A stretch of DNA of 64,000 nt from CADEDH01 sp039201605 (GCA_039201605.1 JBCCRO010000018.1:1-64000); one strand, 5' to 3'; counted from the stretch's first letter, positions 1 to 7,921 are shown. Numbers and translations: made by a program. Notes: a model not told the origin generated them from the sequence alone.

Positions 1-143
1 GAACCCTGATCAGCGGTGCTTCGGATCAGCCATCCCCAGACTCCCCGACAGCCTACGCCCACGACCTCAGCCCCGACAGGGGCACCGCTCAACGCGCCCC
101 AACACCCCCCTTGACATCCAAAGAGGCTTCGTTGTGCGCTGCT

Positions 144-975
144 TTAGTCAGGTAGGAGGAGCCGTGTGAAGCCGCCTGCCTCGGTGGCGCCGATGATTTG
201 CAGTCGACGTTGGAGCGAGGTGCGGGCGGTATGGGTCGAGAACGTCGCAAAGCCCCACGTACTTGCAGCGAGCAAGGTGTCGTGGAGCAGGCCGAGGGCG
301 ACGCACCCGGTTCGGTGGCTCGGTCGAACACCGATCATGCCGAGGGTCGGCCCGTCCTCGTTTCTCCAGAACCGGGCCAGTCCCACGAGTTCGCCGCTGT
401 GTTTGTCACGGGCGATGAGGTAGGCGGCTGGATCGAACTCGGCCGAGGTCATCTCGTCGTCGAACCAGGTGCGGTTGCCCTGCCATCCGTCGTTGCCGGG
501 CACGTCCTGTCGTAGGTCGGTGTCGAGAGCGAACAGGTCGTCGAGTGCTACCTGGTCGGCCCGGAGTGTCTCGATCCGCTCGGATCGCCGGGCTGTGGTC
601 AGCTGAAGGGTCGGCTGGAACGGTACGTCGAATGCGACAGCACGCAGGTCGACAACGAAACCAGCTCGTATGGCCACCAAGAGACGGTCGTGCTGGTTGT
701 CTCGCACCGAAAGGTGAACTGGTCGGGAGAGGTCTTGCACGGCTGCGTCGAGTAGCGGGGCGAAGGCTGTCTCGGAGCTAAGGCGGTGGTTCAGGAAGAG
801 ACGGTTGTCGGGCCGGACGGCTGCTGTCGCCAGACCGACCGCTGTGCTTTTCCAGGGCGAGCCATCGTTCGATCGGTCGCTGGAAGCGGTCTCGTTCAGC
901 TAGTTCGCCCGTTCCGATTTCGAGAAAGGCAGCGACCGAATCTGCGCTGGGGCTGGGTTCAATCTCGATCGTCAT
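144..975 (-). pseudogene. GNAT-type acetyltransferase gene split by a frameshift
   Basis: Two overlapping minus-strand frames read as one protein. The first begins with ATG at 975 (MTIEIEPSPSADSV...) and runs to ...RWLALE. The second, open from about 899 down to 144, continues ...TAVGLATAAVRPDNRLFLN and ends in an acetyl-CoA-binding-like segment (GMIGVRPSHRTGCVALGLL). The switch falls at a run of four T (plus strand 848-851); removing one base there joins the frames into about 275 residues. The C-terminal half resembles the GNAT fold (family knowledge); no substrate can be named. The second frame could be expressed alone from the GTG at 740, but it would lack the N-terminal lobe. Whether this is a true pseudogene or a homopolymer sequencing error cannot be decided here. 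Confidence 0.6.
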
Positions 976-1109
976 CGAGCCCAATCCTCCCACGGTCGCA
1001 GTCGCCCGAGCCGAGGAGTAACCTGCGATCTAGAGCGCTCCGGACAATCGAAACGAGACCACTCGGCGTGGGTAGCCATAGTCGGACTCAAGCGATCGGG
1101 CGTTTTGCG

Positions 1110-1143
1110 ATCGCAGGTCTATCGCACATGCGGTTTCGTTCAC
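1110..1143 (+). repeat. 34-bp inverted repeat, copy A
   Basis: This 34-nt stretch recurs in inverse orientation at 2997-3030 with 31 of 34 positions identical by hand alignment. Both copies contain ATCGCA..GTCTATCGCAC followed by TGCGGTTTCG. The pair brackets the EamA/MarR divergent genes and the HAD remnant. No transposase lies between the copies. Confidence 0.6.
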
Positions 1144-1170
1144 CGAGGTCCGGGGTCGTCTGGTTGCCGC

Positions 1171-1452
1171 TTAAACAGTGCGCTGTAGGCCGCTCGGGAC
1201 CGCCTCCAACGGTTTGAGGCTCATGAAGGAGATCATCGGCCGCTCCCTCGGGTTCTGACGTTTGCACTGGTGGGAGTGGAGGTCGGATGACGTGATCCGG
1301 CCGTGTTCGACGCTCCGCCAGAGTGCGGCGTTGATCTCCTCGAACACGGCGTAGTGCTGTTCGTTGTCGGGCATGCCGTTCGATTCGAGGACGCCGGTGA
1401 GCGCCCGACGAAGGGACGTATCGGTGTCGTAGAGGGTGTGATCGAGATCGAA
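1171..1452 (-). pseudogene. N-terminal fragment of a HAD-family (YjjG-like) hydrolase
   Basis: Reading leftward from 1452 gives FDLDHTLYDTDTSLRRAL, the nucleophile motif I (DxD) of HAD phosphatases. It is followed by a cap-like helix (HYAVFEEINAALWRSVEHG, then RITSSDL) typical of YjjG-type pyrimidine nucleotidases. A TAG stop stands immediately before the first F and no start codon precedes it in frame. After about residue 60 the family similarity disappears and the frame closes at 1171. Motifs II-IV are absent, so this cannot be an active phosphatase. It is best read as a truncated relic downstream of the EamA gene. Confidence 0.6.
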
Positions 1453-1487
1453 CTACAGGTGTGTACAGGCCTCGACGCCGGCGGGTT

Positions 1488-2414
1488 TCAGCGACTCGGG
1501 GCCGGTTCGGCGACAGAGGCGGGCCGGGTGACGGGTGTCGGTTCGGTGGAGCCGACGGTGGCGGCGTAGCTGATCGCAGCGATCGTGGTGGCGAAGCCGA
1601 GGATCTGGATGGCGGTGAGATCTTCGCTCAGCACAAGCCACCCGAGAGCGGCGCCGGTGAGGGGTGCCGCAAGCCCAAGGACGGGTGGCGCCTGAGTCGG
1701 GAGGCGACCGATGCCGGTGAACCAGATCACGAATGCGAGGCCGGTTGCGATCAGACTCAGGTAGGCGAACCCGAGGGTGTTGACTGGCGAGATCGCAGGA
1801 GGCGGCCCTTCGACCAACAGGGTGAGGGGGACGAGCACGGCCGCCGCGATGACCATCTGGAGGCCGGTGGACTCGAGTCGATCAGGAAAGCTCGGGAGCC
1901 GCTTCGTGGCCACCACTCCGGCGGAGAACGACACGTTGGCGCCGAGTGCAGCGAGCACGCCGATCGGGTCGATGGAGGCGCCTGGGCGGATCACGACCAT
2001 CGCAACGCCGCATGCGGCGGCGAGGCCGACGACGATGTCCAGGCGACGCATTGCGGTCGAGGCGACGATCCAGGTGATCGCCCCCACAAGCAACGGCTGG
2101 ACCCCACCGACCGACGCAGCGACACCACCGGGCAGTCGGTAGATCGCCGCGATCAGCAGCGGGAAGAACACGCCGAAGTTGCACATCGCCAGAAGCCCGA
2201 GTCGCTTCCATTCGTCGACCGTCGGCCTCCACCGTGATCGCCACCACCCGACGACGGCCAAAAACAGTCCGGCGGGCAGAACCCGCAGCACGGCGACGAG
2301 CATCGGTCGGCCATCGGGAAGGAACTCGGTGATTGTCACGTACGTGGTTCCCCACGAGATCGGGGCGAGCAGCGTCACGAGCGCCAACCACACCGAATCC
2401 CGCATCCCCTTCAC
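1488..2414 (-). CDS. EamA/DMT-family transporter
   Basis: 308 residues with about ten hydrophobic segments in two similar halves, the usual layout and length of drug/metabolite exporters of the EamA family (inner membrane). The first helix carries the family-like WGTTYV. Glycine/alanine-rich helices follow, and the C-terminal tail is short and polar. The GTG at 2414 is preferred because TAAGCT lies 7 nt upstream with no Shine-Dalgarno, suggesting a leaderless mRNA; the ATG at 2405 is the alternative. The gene is divergent from a MarR regulator across a 57-bp gap holding a palindromic operator candidate, so it is probably repressed by that regulator and may export a toxic compound or metabolite. 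The substrate is unknown. Confidence 0.85.
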   Translation of the reverse strand: MKGMRDSVWLALVTLLAPISWGTTYVTITEFLPDGRPMLVAVLRVLPAGLFLAVVGWWRSRWRPTVDEWKRLGLLAMCNFGVFFPLLIAAIYRLPGGVAASVGGVQPLLVGAITWIVASTAMRRLDIVVGLAAACGVAMVVIRPGASIDPIGVLAALGANVSFSAGVVATKRLPSFPDRLESTGLQMVIAAAVLVPLTLLVEGPPPAISPVNTLGFAYLSLIATGLAFVIWFTGIGRLPTQAPPVLGLAAPLTGAALGWLVLSEDLTAIQILGFATTIAAISYAATVGSTEPTPVTRPASVAEPAPSR

Positions 2415-2429
2415 ATCAAGTAGCTTAAC

Positions 2430-2444
2430 ACTAAGTTACTTAGT
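2430..2444. promoter_or_regulatory. Perfect 15-bp palindrome, candidate MarR operator
   Basis: ACTAAGT-T-ACTTAGT is a perfect inverted repeat in the 57-bp gap between the divergent EamA and MarR genes. It lies between the two inferred -10 boxes (TAAGCT for the minus gene, TAGGCT at 2460-2465 for the plus gene). A bound dimer could therefore block both promoters. Size and placement match known MarR operators; the binding itself is inferred. Confidence 0.65.
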
Positions 2445-2471
2445 ATCGAAGAAGCGGGCTAGGCTGCTGCC

Positions 2472-2972
2472 ATGACAGTCGATGCCGTCGATCACATGCT
2501 CGACCAGTGGCAGCAGGTCGACCCCGACCTCGACGTCTCCCCGATGGCGATCATCGGCCGCATCTCACGCCTGTCACGCGTCATCGATCGCCGCCTCACC
2601 CAGAACTTCGCCGAACACGGGATCGACGACTGGATGTACGACGTCCTCGCAACCCTCTATCGAAGTGGCGAGCCCTGGGAGCTGTCGCCGACCGAACTCG
2701 TCGGCCAGACGATGGTCACCACCGGCGCGATGACCAACCGGATCGACCGCCTCACGGACCGAGGGCTCGTCCACCGACGACACGACACCAGCGACCGCCG
2801 ACGAGTGGTCGTCGCCCTCACCGACGAAGGGCGAGCACTGGTCGAACGTGTCGCTCCCAACCACTACCGGTTCGAAGATGCGCTCCTCCATGCGCTCAGC
2901 CCATCGCAACGCGCCGGACTCGAACAGACCCTGCGCAGCCTCTTGATCGCTCTCGGCGATACGCCTTCCTAG
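2472..2972 (+). CDS. MarR-family transcriptional regulator
   Basis: 166 residues, the normal size for a MarR dimer subunit. A winged helix occupies roughly residues 50-120: recognition helix area TPTELVGQTMVTTGAMTNRI, then wing DRRGLVHRRHDTSDRRRVVV-like with the family-typical D-x-R-D/S-RR pattern. Helical dimerisation segments lie at both ends. ATG 2472 has TAGGCT at 2460-2465 exactly 6 nt upstream and no Shine-Dalgarno, suggesting a leaderless transcript. It is divergent from the EamA transporter and most likely represses itself and that exporter through the palindrome at 2430-2444. The ligand is unknown. Confidence 0.88.
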   Translation: MTVDAVDHMLDQWQQVDPDLDVSPMAIIGRISRLSRVIDRRLTQNFAEHGIDDWMYDVLATLYRSGEPWELSPTELVGQTMVTTGAMTNRIDRLTDRGLVHRRHDTSDRRRVVVALTDEGRALVERVAPNHYRFEDALLHALSPSQRAGLEQTLRSLLIALGDTPS

Positions 2973-3139
2973 TGCCACCTTCGGTCGGAGAGGGCCGTGA
3001 CCGAAACCGCACGTGCGATAGACGTGCGATGTATGACGTCGAGACCGACGAGCCTGCCGTGTGCGTCGACGTCGACGTCGATCGTGCTGTCGACCTCGGC
3101 CGTGCGCCTCAACCGCCACGGAACGCAATCGCTCGACAT
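2969..3139 (-). pseudogene. DUF2283-like fragment
   Basis: A 56-residue frame (ATG at 3139) contains VDSTIDVDVDAHGRLVGLDV, which closely matches the C-terminal half of DUF2283 proteins (pattern DvDadGrlvGiEv). The N-terminal half of that family, with its YDPEADALYI-type strand, is missing, and what precedes it does not look like that domain. It is convergent with and overlaps the end of the MarR gene by a few bases. It is most likely a remnant, though a short expressed variant cannot be excluded. The inverted repeat copy B lies inside its 3' half. Confidence 0.45.
2997..3030 (-). repeat. 34-bp inverted repeat, copy B
   Basis: This is the reverse-oriented partner of 1110-1143 (31/34 identical). 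On the plus strand this copy contains two consecutive near-identical 10-mers (ACGTGCGATA, then ACGTGCGATG at 3011-3031), giving it an internal direct-repeat structure. Confidence 0.6.
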
Positions 3140-3232
3140 GGTCCGAGCGCTTGGGGCGTGCAGGCCACGTTGGGGCGGTGAAGGGCCGGGGTCAGTCGTA
3201 GCCCACCGGTGCGGCGAGCGCCGCACTGGGCG

Positions 3233-3529
3233 CTAGGGGTTCCGCTTTCGTCGTCGGAGCTCGGCCTCGATATCCCGAAGCTGCGTTTCGATGTCAGCCC
3301 GGCCGTGGGCTTCGTCGACCGCTCGGTTGTGCTCCATCGTGGCGAGTGGGTCGAGGCCTCCGTTCTCGCCACTGCCATTGCCGGTGGACGCTATGTCGAA
3401 GCGCCTGTTGAGCAGGTCCTTGCGCCTTGCCTCAAGCGCCTTCTGCAACTCTTGCAGGCGTTGCGTTGAGGTGTCGGCGAGTCCGGGCGCCCATCTCGAC
3501 GCTTGGGCGAGGACTTGGGATGGTGTCAT
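3233..3529 (-). CDS. Hypothetical coiled-coil protein, possible transposase-remnant chimera
   Basis: 98 residues from ATG 3529. The region just upstream in the same frame plus the first residues (QPRHALGWMTPSQVLAQ) resembles the C-terminus of IS30/rve-type transposases (RPRxxLGWxTPxEvl). The rest is a charged helical region (QRLQELQKALEARRKDLL ... AELRRRKRNP) with coiled-coil character and no recognised domain. I see no clear ribosome binding site. It may be a relic of an insertion sequence joined to unrelated coding sequence, or a small genuine gene. No IS ends or target duplications were found nearby. Confidence 0.4.
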   Translation of the reverse strand: MTPSQVLAQASRWAPGLADTSTQRLQELQKALEARRKDLLNRRFDIASTGNGSGENGGLDPLATMEHNRAVDEAHGRADIETQLRDIEAELRRRKRNP

Positions 3530-3608
3530 CCAGCCGAGGGCGTGTCGAGGTTGATCGGTTTGTGAGGCGACGTCCCTGCCCGGCTGTGGTGTTCGGGCGT
3601 CTCGTCGA

Positions 3609-3980
3609 TCAGCTGTAGGTCCACTTTCCGAACCGGAGCGACACGCGCAGTCCCGCTTCAGCCAGGCTGGTTGCGGCTTGGTCTTGGACAGGCTCGGAGA
3701 GTTCGACAACAGTGACCAACGTCTTGCCGTTCCGGAGCTGTTCGGCCGGCCATTCGAGACTTGGTGCGAAGAGGCGACTGATCGGGTTACCGATCCGGTC
3801 CAGCACCGCAGCACCTTCTTCGCCGACCAGAACGAAGATCTGAGTGTCCTCGATCCCGGCTGCAAGCGCGTCCTCGACGAAGTCGTCGAGAGTCACGTCG
3901 TCACGAAGGACGCCGCTGATGGCGTCGACAGGCGTGCCGGGGAATCGCAGCTTCTCGCCTTCACCGTTGATAGATGGCAT
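3609..3980 (-). CDS. Hypothetical protein, about 123 aa
   Basis: The ATG at 3980 is chosen because a perfect GGAGG lies 5 nt upstream (reverse complement of 3986-3990). The protein begins MPSINGEGEKLRFPGT and has alternating helices and strands, including IFVLVGEEGAAVLDRIGNPI and a final strand LRVSLRFGKWTYS. It has no signal peptide, no membrane segment and no cysteines. I do not recognise the family; the helix-strand pattern is faintly like small stress-related alpha/beta proteins. It stands alone, divergent from the lipoprotein at 4290. Confidence 0.55.
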   Translation of the reverse strand: MPSINGEGEKLRFPGTPVDAISGVLRDDVTLDDFVEDALAAGIEDTQIFVLVGEEGAAVLDRIGNPISRLFAPSLEWPAEQLRNGKTLVTVVELSEPVQDQAATSLAEAGLRVSLRFGKWTYS

Positions 3981-4289
3981 CACAACCTCCACAGGCCTCG
4001 AGCATCGGAGCACGATCGATCTCGACGCTAGACCGAAGGTGGTTCGAGCGGGCCTCACCCCCGAGCGTCGGGCCACTGCTCGCTCGACGTGCCGCTCGCG
4101 TCGGCCGATCGGTAGCGACCCGTCCTCGTCGTCAGAGCCCCGCAGGCCGGTCTGCCCCACGATCCCCTGCGGATCGGATGTCGGAGCCACCTTGGCCGTC
4201 TTGACCCTGAGCCGGCCGAATCGGGAGCCTCTCGACAGGGGTCGGAGGGGCGACCCTGAAGGTCCAGGCGTGTGGTCTACGGTCCGGCC
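3981..4289. other. 309-bp divergent intergenic region
   Basis: This gap separates the hypothetical gene starting at 3980 (minus) from the lipoprotein gene starting at 4290 (plus). It contains the Shine-Dalgarno for the minus gene at its left edge and TACGGT (4278-4283), the inferred -10 of a leaderless lipoprotein transcript, at its right edge. I see no convincing gene, RNA or repeat in between. Confidence 0.5.
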
Positions 4290-4748
4290 ATGGGCACCAC
4301 AACGTTCGCTTTTCGAAGCTTCGCCATCGCGCTCGCTCTTGTCGCCGTGGCCTGCTCGCCCGGAGGAGCAGACGACGAGGACGCAGCCGTCTCCGCAAGT
4401 CGTAGCAGTCTCGACGCCGTGACGTCTCCTGAGGGAACGTTCGAGGCGGTCTTCTTCCGCGCCTCCGGCGGAGGGGCGGCAGGTTGGGGCGCAACCGACA
4501 TCTGGGTCGGCCCGGCCGGGGACTGGGTCGATGGCGACAGCACCTACGATCCGGTCATGGACCTGCGAGCCTGGCGGATTCTCTGCGACGTCGAGTTCAC
4601 CTGGCTCGAACCCGACTCCCTGCAGGTTGCGTACGCTCTCGAACCGTCGGTCGACGACGCGGAACCGGGCCTCGTCGGAACCCCACCTGAGGTCGGTGGC
4701 ATCCAGATCGACTATGTGAGGGCGAGCCTGCCGGGCTGCGAGGGCTGA
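4290..4748 (+). CDS. Small lipoprotein, unknown function
   Basis: 152 residues beginning with a lipoprotein signal peptide: a hydrophobic stretch (FAIALALVAVAC) with the lipobox cysteine at residue 22, so probably exported and lipid-anchored outside the membrane. The mature part is acidic and Trp-rich (GWGATDIWVGPAGDWVDGD) with cysteines near positions 98 and 150 that could form a disulfide. ATG 4290 has TACGGT 6 nt upstream, matching the leaderless pattern seen elsewhere in this window. No family recognised. Confidence 0.7.
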   Translation: MGTTTFAFRSFAIALALVAVACSPGGADDEDAAVSASRSSLDAVTSPEGTFEAVFFRASGGGAAGWGATDIWVGPAGDWVDGDSTYDPVMDLRAWRILCDVEFTWLEPDSLQVAYALEPSVDDAEPGLVGTPPEVGGIQIDYVRASLPGCEG

Positions 4749-4941
4749 GATCGTGGGCCAGGAGTCGGGAGGATCCGGTCATCACCCGGCCGGCCCGATT
4801 CCATCGTTTTGCCCGCTGAGGAACCAGGCCATTCGTCGTAACTGACACAGCCGACGCACTCGCCGAGCGTCGATAGCGGTCAGAGAGGTCAACGGGGCTG
4901 TCTCGGCTCAAGTCCCGTAGCCGTCTACCCCGGCACGCGAC

Positions 4942-5643
4942 TCAGCTCCGGGGCTGCGGGCACCAGTCGTTGCGGGTGCCCTCGGCTTCGAGCAGTCGGT
5001 CGTGGCTCCAAGCTTCGACCGAGGTTGGTCGCAGCTCGCAGAGGTCGCCCACCGCCGGCATCACCGCCAGGCCCTCGACCGCGGTGACAGCGATCTTCGA
5101 GTTGCCGGTCGTGACAACGAAGTACTCAGTGCCGATCGGCCCCGCAAGCACGAACAGTGCCACCTCGCCTCCCCCGAGTGCGGTGTAGAGCATCGGCGAG
5201 TCGGGCCCGGGCAAGGGTTCGTCGACCGGACCGCAGTCCAGTCCGAGCCCGTCGCTGTACTGCGTCGCCAAGCACTTCTGAAACGGCTCGCCGTCGGTAC
5301 GGATGGTCAACTCGAACAGGTCGGCTGGGCCCACCGGCGTCGCCGCCCGAAGCACATGGCGCGACTGGATGATTCGGGAATCCTCCGGCCGGAACTCGCC
5401 GAGCTGTGCGAACCCGCCCGGCAGGGACTCCACGATCTCATCGACCTCGTCCACGAGCCGCTCTCGGTCTTCGGCTGACAGTCCTACCGCGACGGGCGTG
5501 TCCTCGGCCGGAGCATTTGAGCGACTGGTGCAGGCGGTGATGAGCAGCATGCCCAGAAGGGCCCCGATGGCGGCACGGCTGCGGCAGATGCGGTGTCGTT
5601 CACCAGCGTTGAGAGCCATCTGGACCCCGCTATCCCCAGCCAT
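4942..5643 (-). CDS. Lipoprotein, unknown function (downstream partner of a pair)
   Basis: 233 residues from ATG 5643, or 225 from the in-frame ATG at 5619. A hydrophobic segment (IGALLGMLLITAC) ends in a lipobox cysteine, giving an exported lipid-anchored protein. The mature part has a helical DRERLVDEVDEIVESL segment, strands, and several cysteines (KCLATQ, LDCGP, LCELRP, DWCPQP) suitable for disulfides. It overlaps the end of the upstream lipoprotein gene by 14 nt, so the two are very probably translated from one mRNA. No function assigned. Confidence 0.65.
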   Translation of the reverse strand: MAGDSGVQMALNAGERHRICRSRAAIGALLGMLLITACTSRSNAPAEDTPVAVGLSAEDRERLVDEVDEIVESLPGGFAQLGEFRPEDSRIIQSRHVLRAATPVGPADLFELTIRTDGEPFQKCLATQYSDGLGLDCGPVDEPLPGPDSPMLYTALGGGEVALFVLAGPIGTEYFVVTTGNSKIAVTAVEGLAVMPAVGDLCELRPTSVEAWSHDRLLEAEGTRNDWCPQPRS

Positions 5644-6118
5644 GGGCCGAGAGCGTCCGAACGCCGCCGGTGGCCGTCGTGATCAGCAGATCGACGGCGT
5701 CGGGGCCCGGCGACTCCCGTAGCCGGATGACGAAGAAGGTCTCACCGTCCGGGCCGTCGGCCAGGGCCACCCCGTTGGCCGTCCGGGCGGTGATGCTCTC
5801 GCCCGGCGCCAGGCCGTAGCCGACGATGAAGCTTCCGGTGTCGAGTTCGAGGACCGCGGCGTACTCGGGGCTCTCGCTCACTTCGGTGGGGCAGGCCATG
5901 GTGGTCGTCGAGCTGTCGTCGGCGGAGAGGGATACACCGACACACGGCGCATCGGGTCCCTGCTGGTTTGGGAAGAGGCCGAAGTCGTGCTGCACCCCGC
6001 CGATGTCCAGGTCGGCCAGGAGGAGAGCGTCATCCGGGTTGGCCGGACCCGCCGACGAGCACGACGCGACCAGGACCACGACAGCTACCAGACCGGGGGC
6101 CAGGCGATCCACAGGCAC
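5630..6118 (-). CDS. Lipoprotein, unknown function (upstream partner of a pair)
   Basis: I choose the GTG at 6118: TAGCGT lies 7 nt upstream (6131-6126) and the start gives a compact signal peptide (VPVDRLAPGLVAVVVLVASC) with its lipobox cysteine at residue 20. A longer frame from 6166 exists but gives an unlikely polar N-terminus. The 162-residue product is exported and lipid-anchored, with strands and a Cys pair (APCVGV, MACPTE). Its stop region overlaps the next lipoprotein start by 14 nt, indicating translational coupling. Family unknown. Confidence 0.6.
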   Translation of the reverse strand: MPVDRLAPGLVAVVVLVASCSSAGPANPDDALLLADLDIGGVQHDFGLFPNQQGPDAPCVGVSLSADDSSTTTMACPTEVSESPEYAAVLELDTGSFIVGYGLAPGESITARTANGVALADGPDGETFFVIRLRESPGPDAVDLLITTATGGVRTLSAHGWG

Positions 6119-6188
6119 GACAGCGACGCTACCGCGCACCGAACCGACACAGCCGTCGCCCTCCACCCCGGAGGGCGGTGTCAGGGCG

Positions 6189-6734
6189 TCAGTTCGTGAG
6201 CCAGCCGACGAGTTCGATCGTGTCGGCGTAGGGCAGCTGGAAGCTCATCGCCCCGAGGGATCCGACCGTCAGGACGGCCGGCGCCAGGACGACCGACCGC
6301 CTCGACCCGCCGGCGATGGCGATCGCCCAGCCGGTGGCGATGAGGAAGGCTGCGAGGATGTCGGTCGGGACGATCAGGAGCCAGGTCACCACGTCGCCTC
6401 GACCGGTCAGCCCCTGGGAAGACAGGAGATCGAGCGATTCGGACAGGCACGCGTCGTAGGCCTTGCTCGCTTCCACCTGGGTGTCGGAGAAGCCGCTGTA
6501 GCCGGCGGGATCGATGATCGGGTCGGTGTCGAGGATCACGGACGGCTCGCACGGCAGCGAGTCGTTCACGAACGAGTCGAGGGAGGCGACGGCGAACGCC
6601 AGGTACCCGACGAGCCCGGCGGCCGCCGCCGACAGCAGGATCGCCACACCGGCCCCGGCGATCCGACGGCGCGGCATCGAGCGGTGGGGCGGCCCAGGGT
6701 GGTCGGTTCGGTCTAGAACGTCGGCCTGGGTCAC
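6189..6734 (-). CDS. Hypothetical membrane protein with four predicted helices
   Basis: 181 residues. A polar, basic N-terminus leads to a first helix (GAGVAILLSAAAAGLVGYLAF). An external loop of about 65 residues with two cysteines (LPCEPS, DACLSES) follows, then hydrophobic segments (WLLIVPTDILAAFLIATGWAIAIAGG and SVVLAPAVLTVGSLGAM). The loop cysteines may pair outside the cell. The start is uncertain (GTG at 6734; an internal ATG at residue 20 is possible). It has the same orientation as the two lipoproteins but a separate gap. No family recognised. Confidence 0.6.
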   Translation of the reverse strand: MTQADVLDRTDHPGPPHRSMPRRRIAGAGVAILLSAAAAGLVGYLAFAVASLDSFVNDSLPCEPSVILDTDPIIDPAGYSGFSDTQVEASKAYDACLSESLDLLSSQGLTGRGDVVTWLLIVPTDILAAFLIATGWAIAIAGGSRRSVVLAPAVLTVGSLGAMSFQLPYADTIELVGWLTN

Positions 6735-6820
6735 GTCCGTACCGTGCAGCGGCCTGTGCGCCGTGTCAACCGGGTCTCGCCCGACCGGCGCGTCGAGGTG
6801 GCCGGAGCGTTTCTTTGGTG

Positions 6821-7243
6821 TCAGCGGCCGTCGGACGGGCCTCGAAGGGCCCGGTGCTCATCCAGACTTCGATGTTCGGTCGAGGGCCCCGGGGTCACGA
6901 AGAGCAGGTCGCCGGGTTCCTTGATCACTTGGCGATGCCAGACGTGGCGGGGCACGATGCACATGCGACCGGCGGTGAGCGGGATGAGATCCTCCCCGTG
7001 GCCGTCATCGACGATGACGTCGATCGCCCCGCTGAGGAGAAACAACATCTCGTCGCCGCCGGGGTGCATCTCCCACGAGGTGCTCTGCGACATCCTCACC
7101 AATCCGACCAGGCGGCCGTCGAGCTCTTGTTCACCGAGCGCGCTCCAGAAGCCCTCCTGGCTGGTGTCGAGTCGGTGTGCTTCACCGTTCTCGTCCATGT
7201 GGAGGAAGACCTGCGCCGGGTTGAAGGTCGGTTGCGGAGCCAT
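6821..7243 (-). CDS. Cupin-domain protein
   Basis: 140 residues from ATG 7243; longer in-frame extensions are Arg-rich and not protein-like. It carries a conserved single cupin barrel: motif 1 around SWEMHPGGDEMLFLLSG, motif 2 around PRHVWHRQV, with His and Glu in metal-ligand positions. The family is broad (isomerases, dioxygenases, sugar-binding or regulatory proteins), so only the fold is assigned. It is probably cytoplasmic and stands alone between a membrane protein and a zinc-ribbon protein. Confidence 0.75.
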   Translation of the reverse strand: MAPQPTFNPAQVFLHMDENGEAHRLDTSQEGFWSALGEQELDGRLVGLVRMSQSTSWEMHPGGDEMLFLLSGAIDVIVDDGHGEDLIPLTAGRMCIVPRHVWHRQVIKEPGDLLFVTPGPSTEHRSLDEHRALRGPSDGR

Positions 7244-7406
7244 ATCCCCATGCTCGTACCGGCCCCTCGATCGGTCAACCCACCGCCGGCCTCGGGCGGC
7301 GGTGGCGTCGAGAACGCCTGGCCGCCGAGGTGGCCCGCCCCGCCGCGATCCCCGGCGGGGCAGGAGTGGGCTACAGCGCCCGGCCCGACGTGCCGATCCT
7401 CTGTTC

Positions 7407-7778
7407 ATGCTGCTGTGGGAGCTCTACCAGCATCGACGGATCGCCGACGCCAACCGACGGGTGGCCGGGATCGACGCCGCGGCCCGGGTCACCCGAAAGC
7501 GGACCCGGGGCGAGCTGGAGGACCTCCAGGACCGGCTCGACCAGCTGATCCTGGTCAACCACGCCATGTGGAACCTGCTGGCGGAGCACGCCGAGGTCAC
7601 GACCGATGACCTGCTGGCCGAGGTCGAGCGGCTCGACCTGGAGGACGGCGTGGCCGACGGCGTCCGGACCGCCCTGCCCGACAACTGCGAGTGCGGAGCC
7701 AAGGTCCATCCCCGAGCCGAGCGCTGTGTGTTCTGCGGGGCCGACGCCCCGGCTCGCTCGTTGTTCGACGTGCTCTAG
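7407..7778 (+). CDS. Small coiled-coil protein with C-terminal zinc ribbon
   Basis: 123 residues from ATG 7407. The N-terminal two thirds is charged and helical (RGELEDLQDRLDQLILVNHA). The C-terminus has CECG and CVFCG pairs 12 residues apart, a classic four-cysteine zinc ribbon. Function unknown; such proteins often bind nucleic acid or act as adaptors. It is followed by a strong hairpin terminator (7830-7855). Confidence 0.65.
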   Translation: MLLWELYQHRRIADANRRVAGIDAAARVTRKRTRGELEDLQDRLDQLILVNHAMWNLLAEHAEVTTDDLLAEVERLDLEDGVADGVRTALPDNCECGAKVHPRAERCVFCGADAPARSLFDVL

Positions 7779-7829
7779 CGGGAGCGGCGACGCCGACGGG
7801 CGAGACGGCGAAACCGGGCGACGACGGCG

Positions 7830-7855
7830 GGCGAGGGGGAAACCGGCCCCTCGCC
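7830..7855. terminator. Hairpin terminator, 9-bp perfect stem
   Basis: GGCGAGGGG pairs with CCCCTCGCC around an 8-nt loop, in the gap between convergent genes ending at 7778 (plus) and 7966 (minus). There is no U-run, as is common for GC-rich actinobacterial terminators. Confidence 0.6.
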
Positions 7856-7921
7856 GACGCCGACGCCGGCCGTCGACGTTCCCGCCGGGACCGAGGGCGC
7901 CCTCGCCGCCACCACCCAGCA

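Noticed and set aside
111..148. TTGACA at 111-116 resembling a -35 box
   Set aside because: No -10 element stands at a 16-18 bp distance and it lies at the 3' end of a minus-strand gene.
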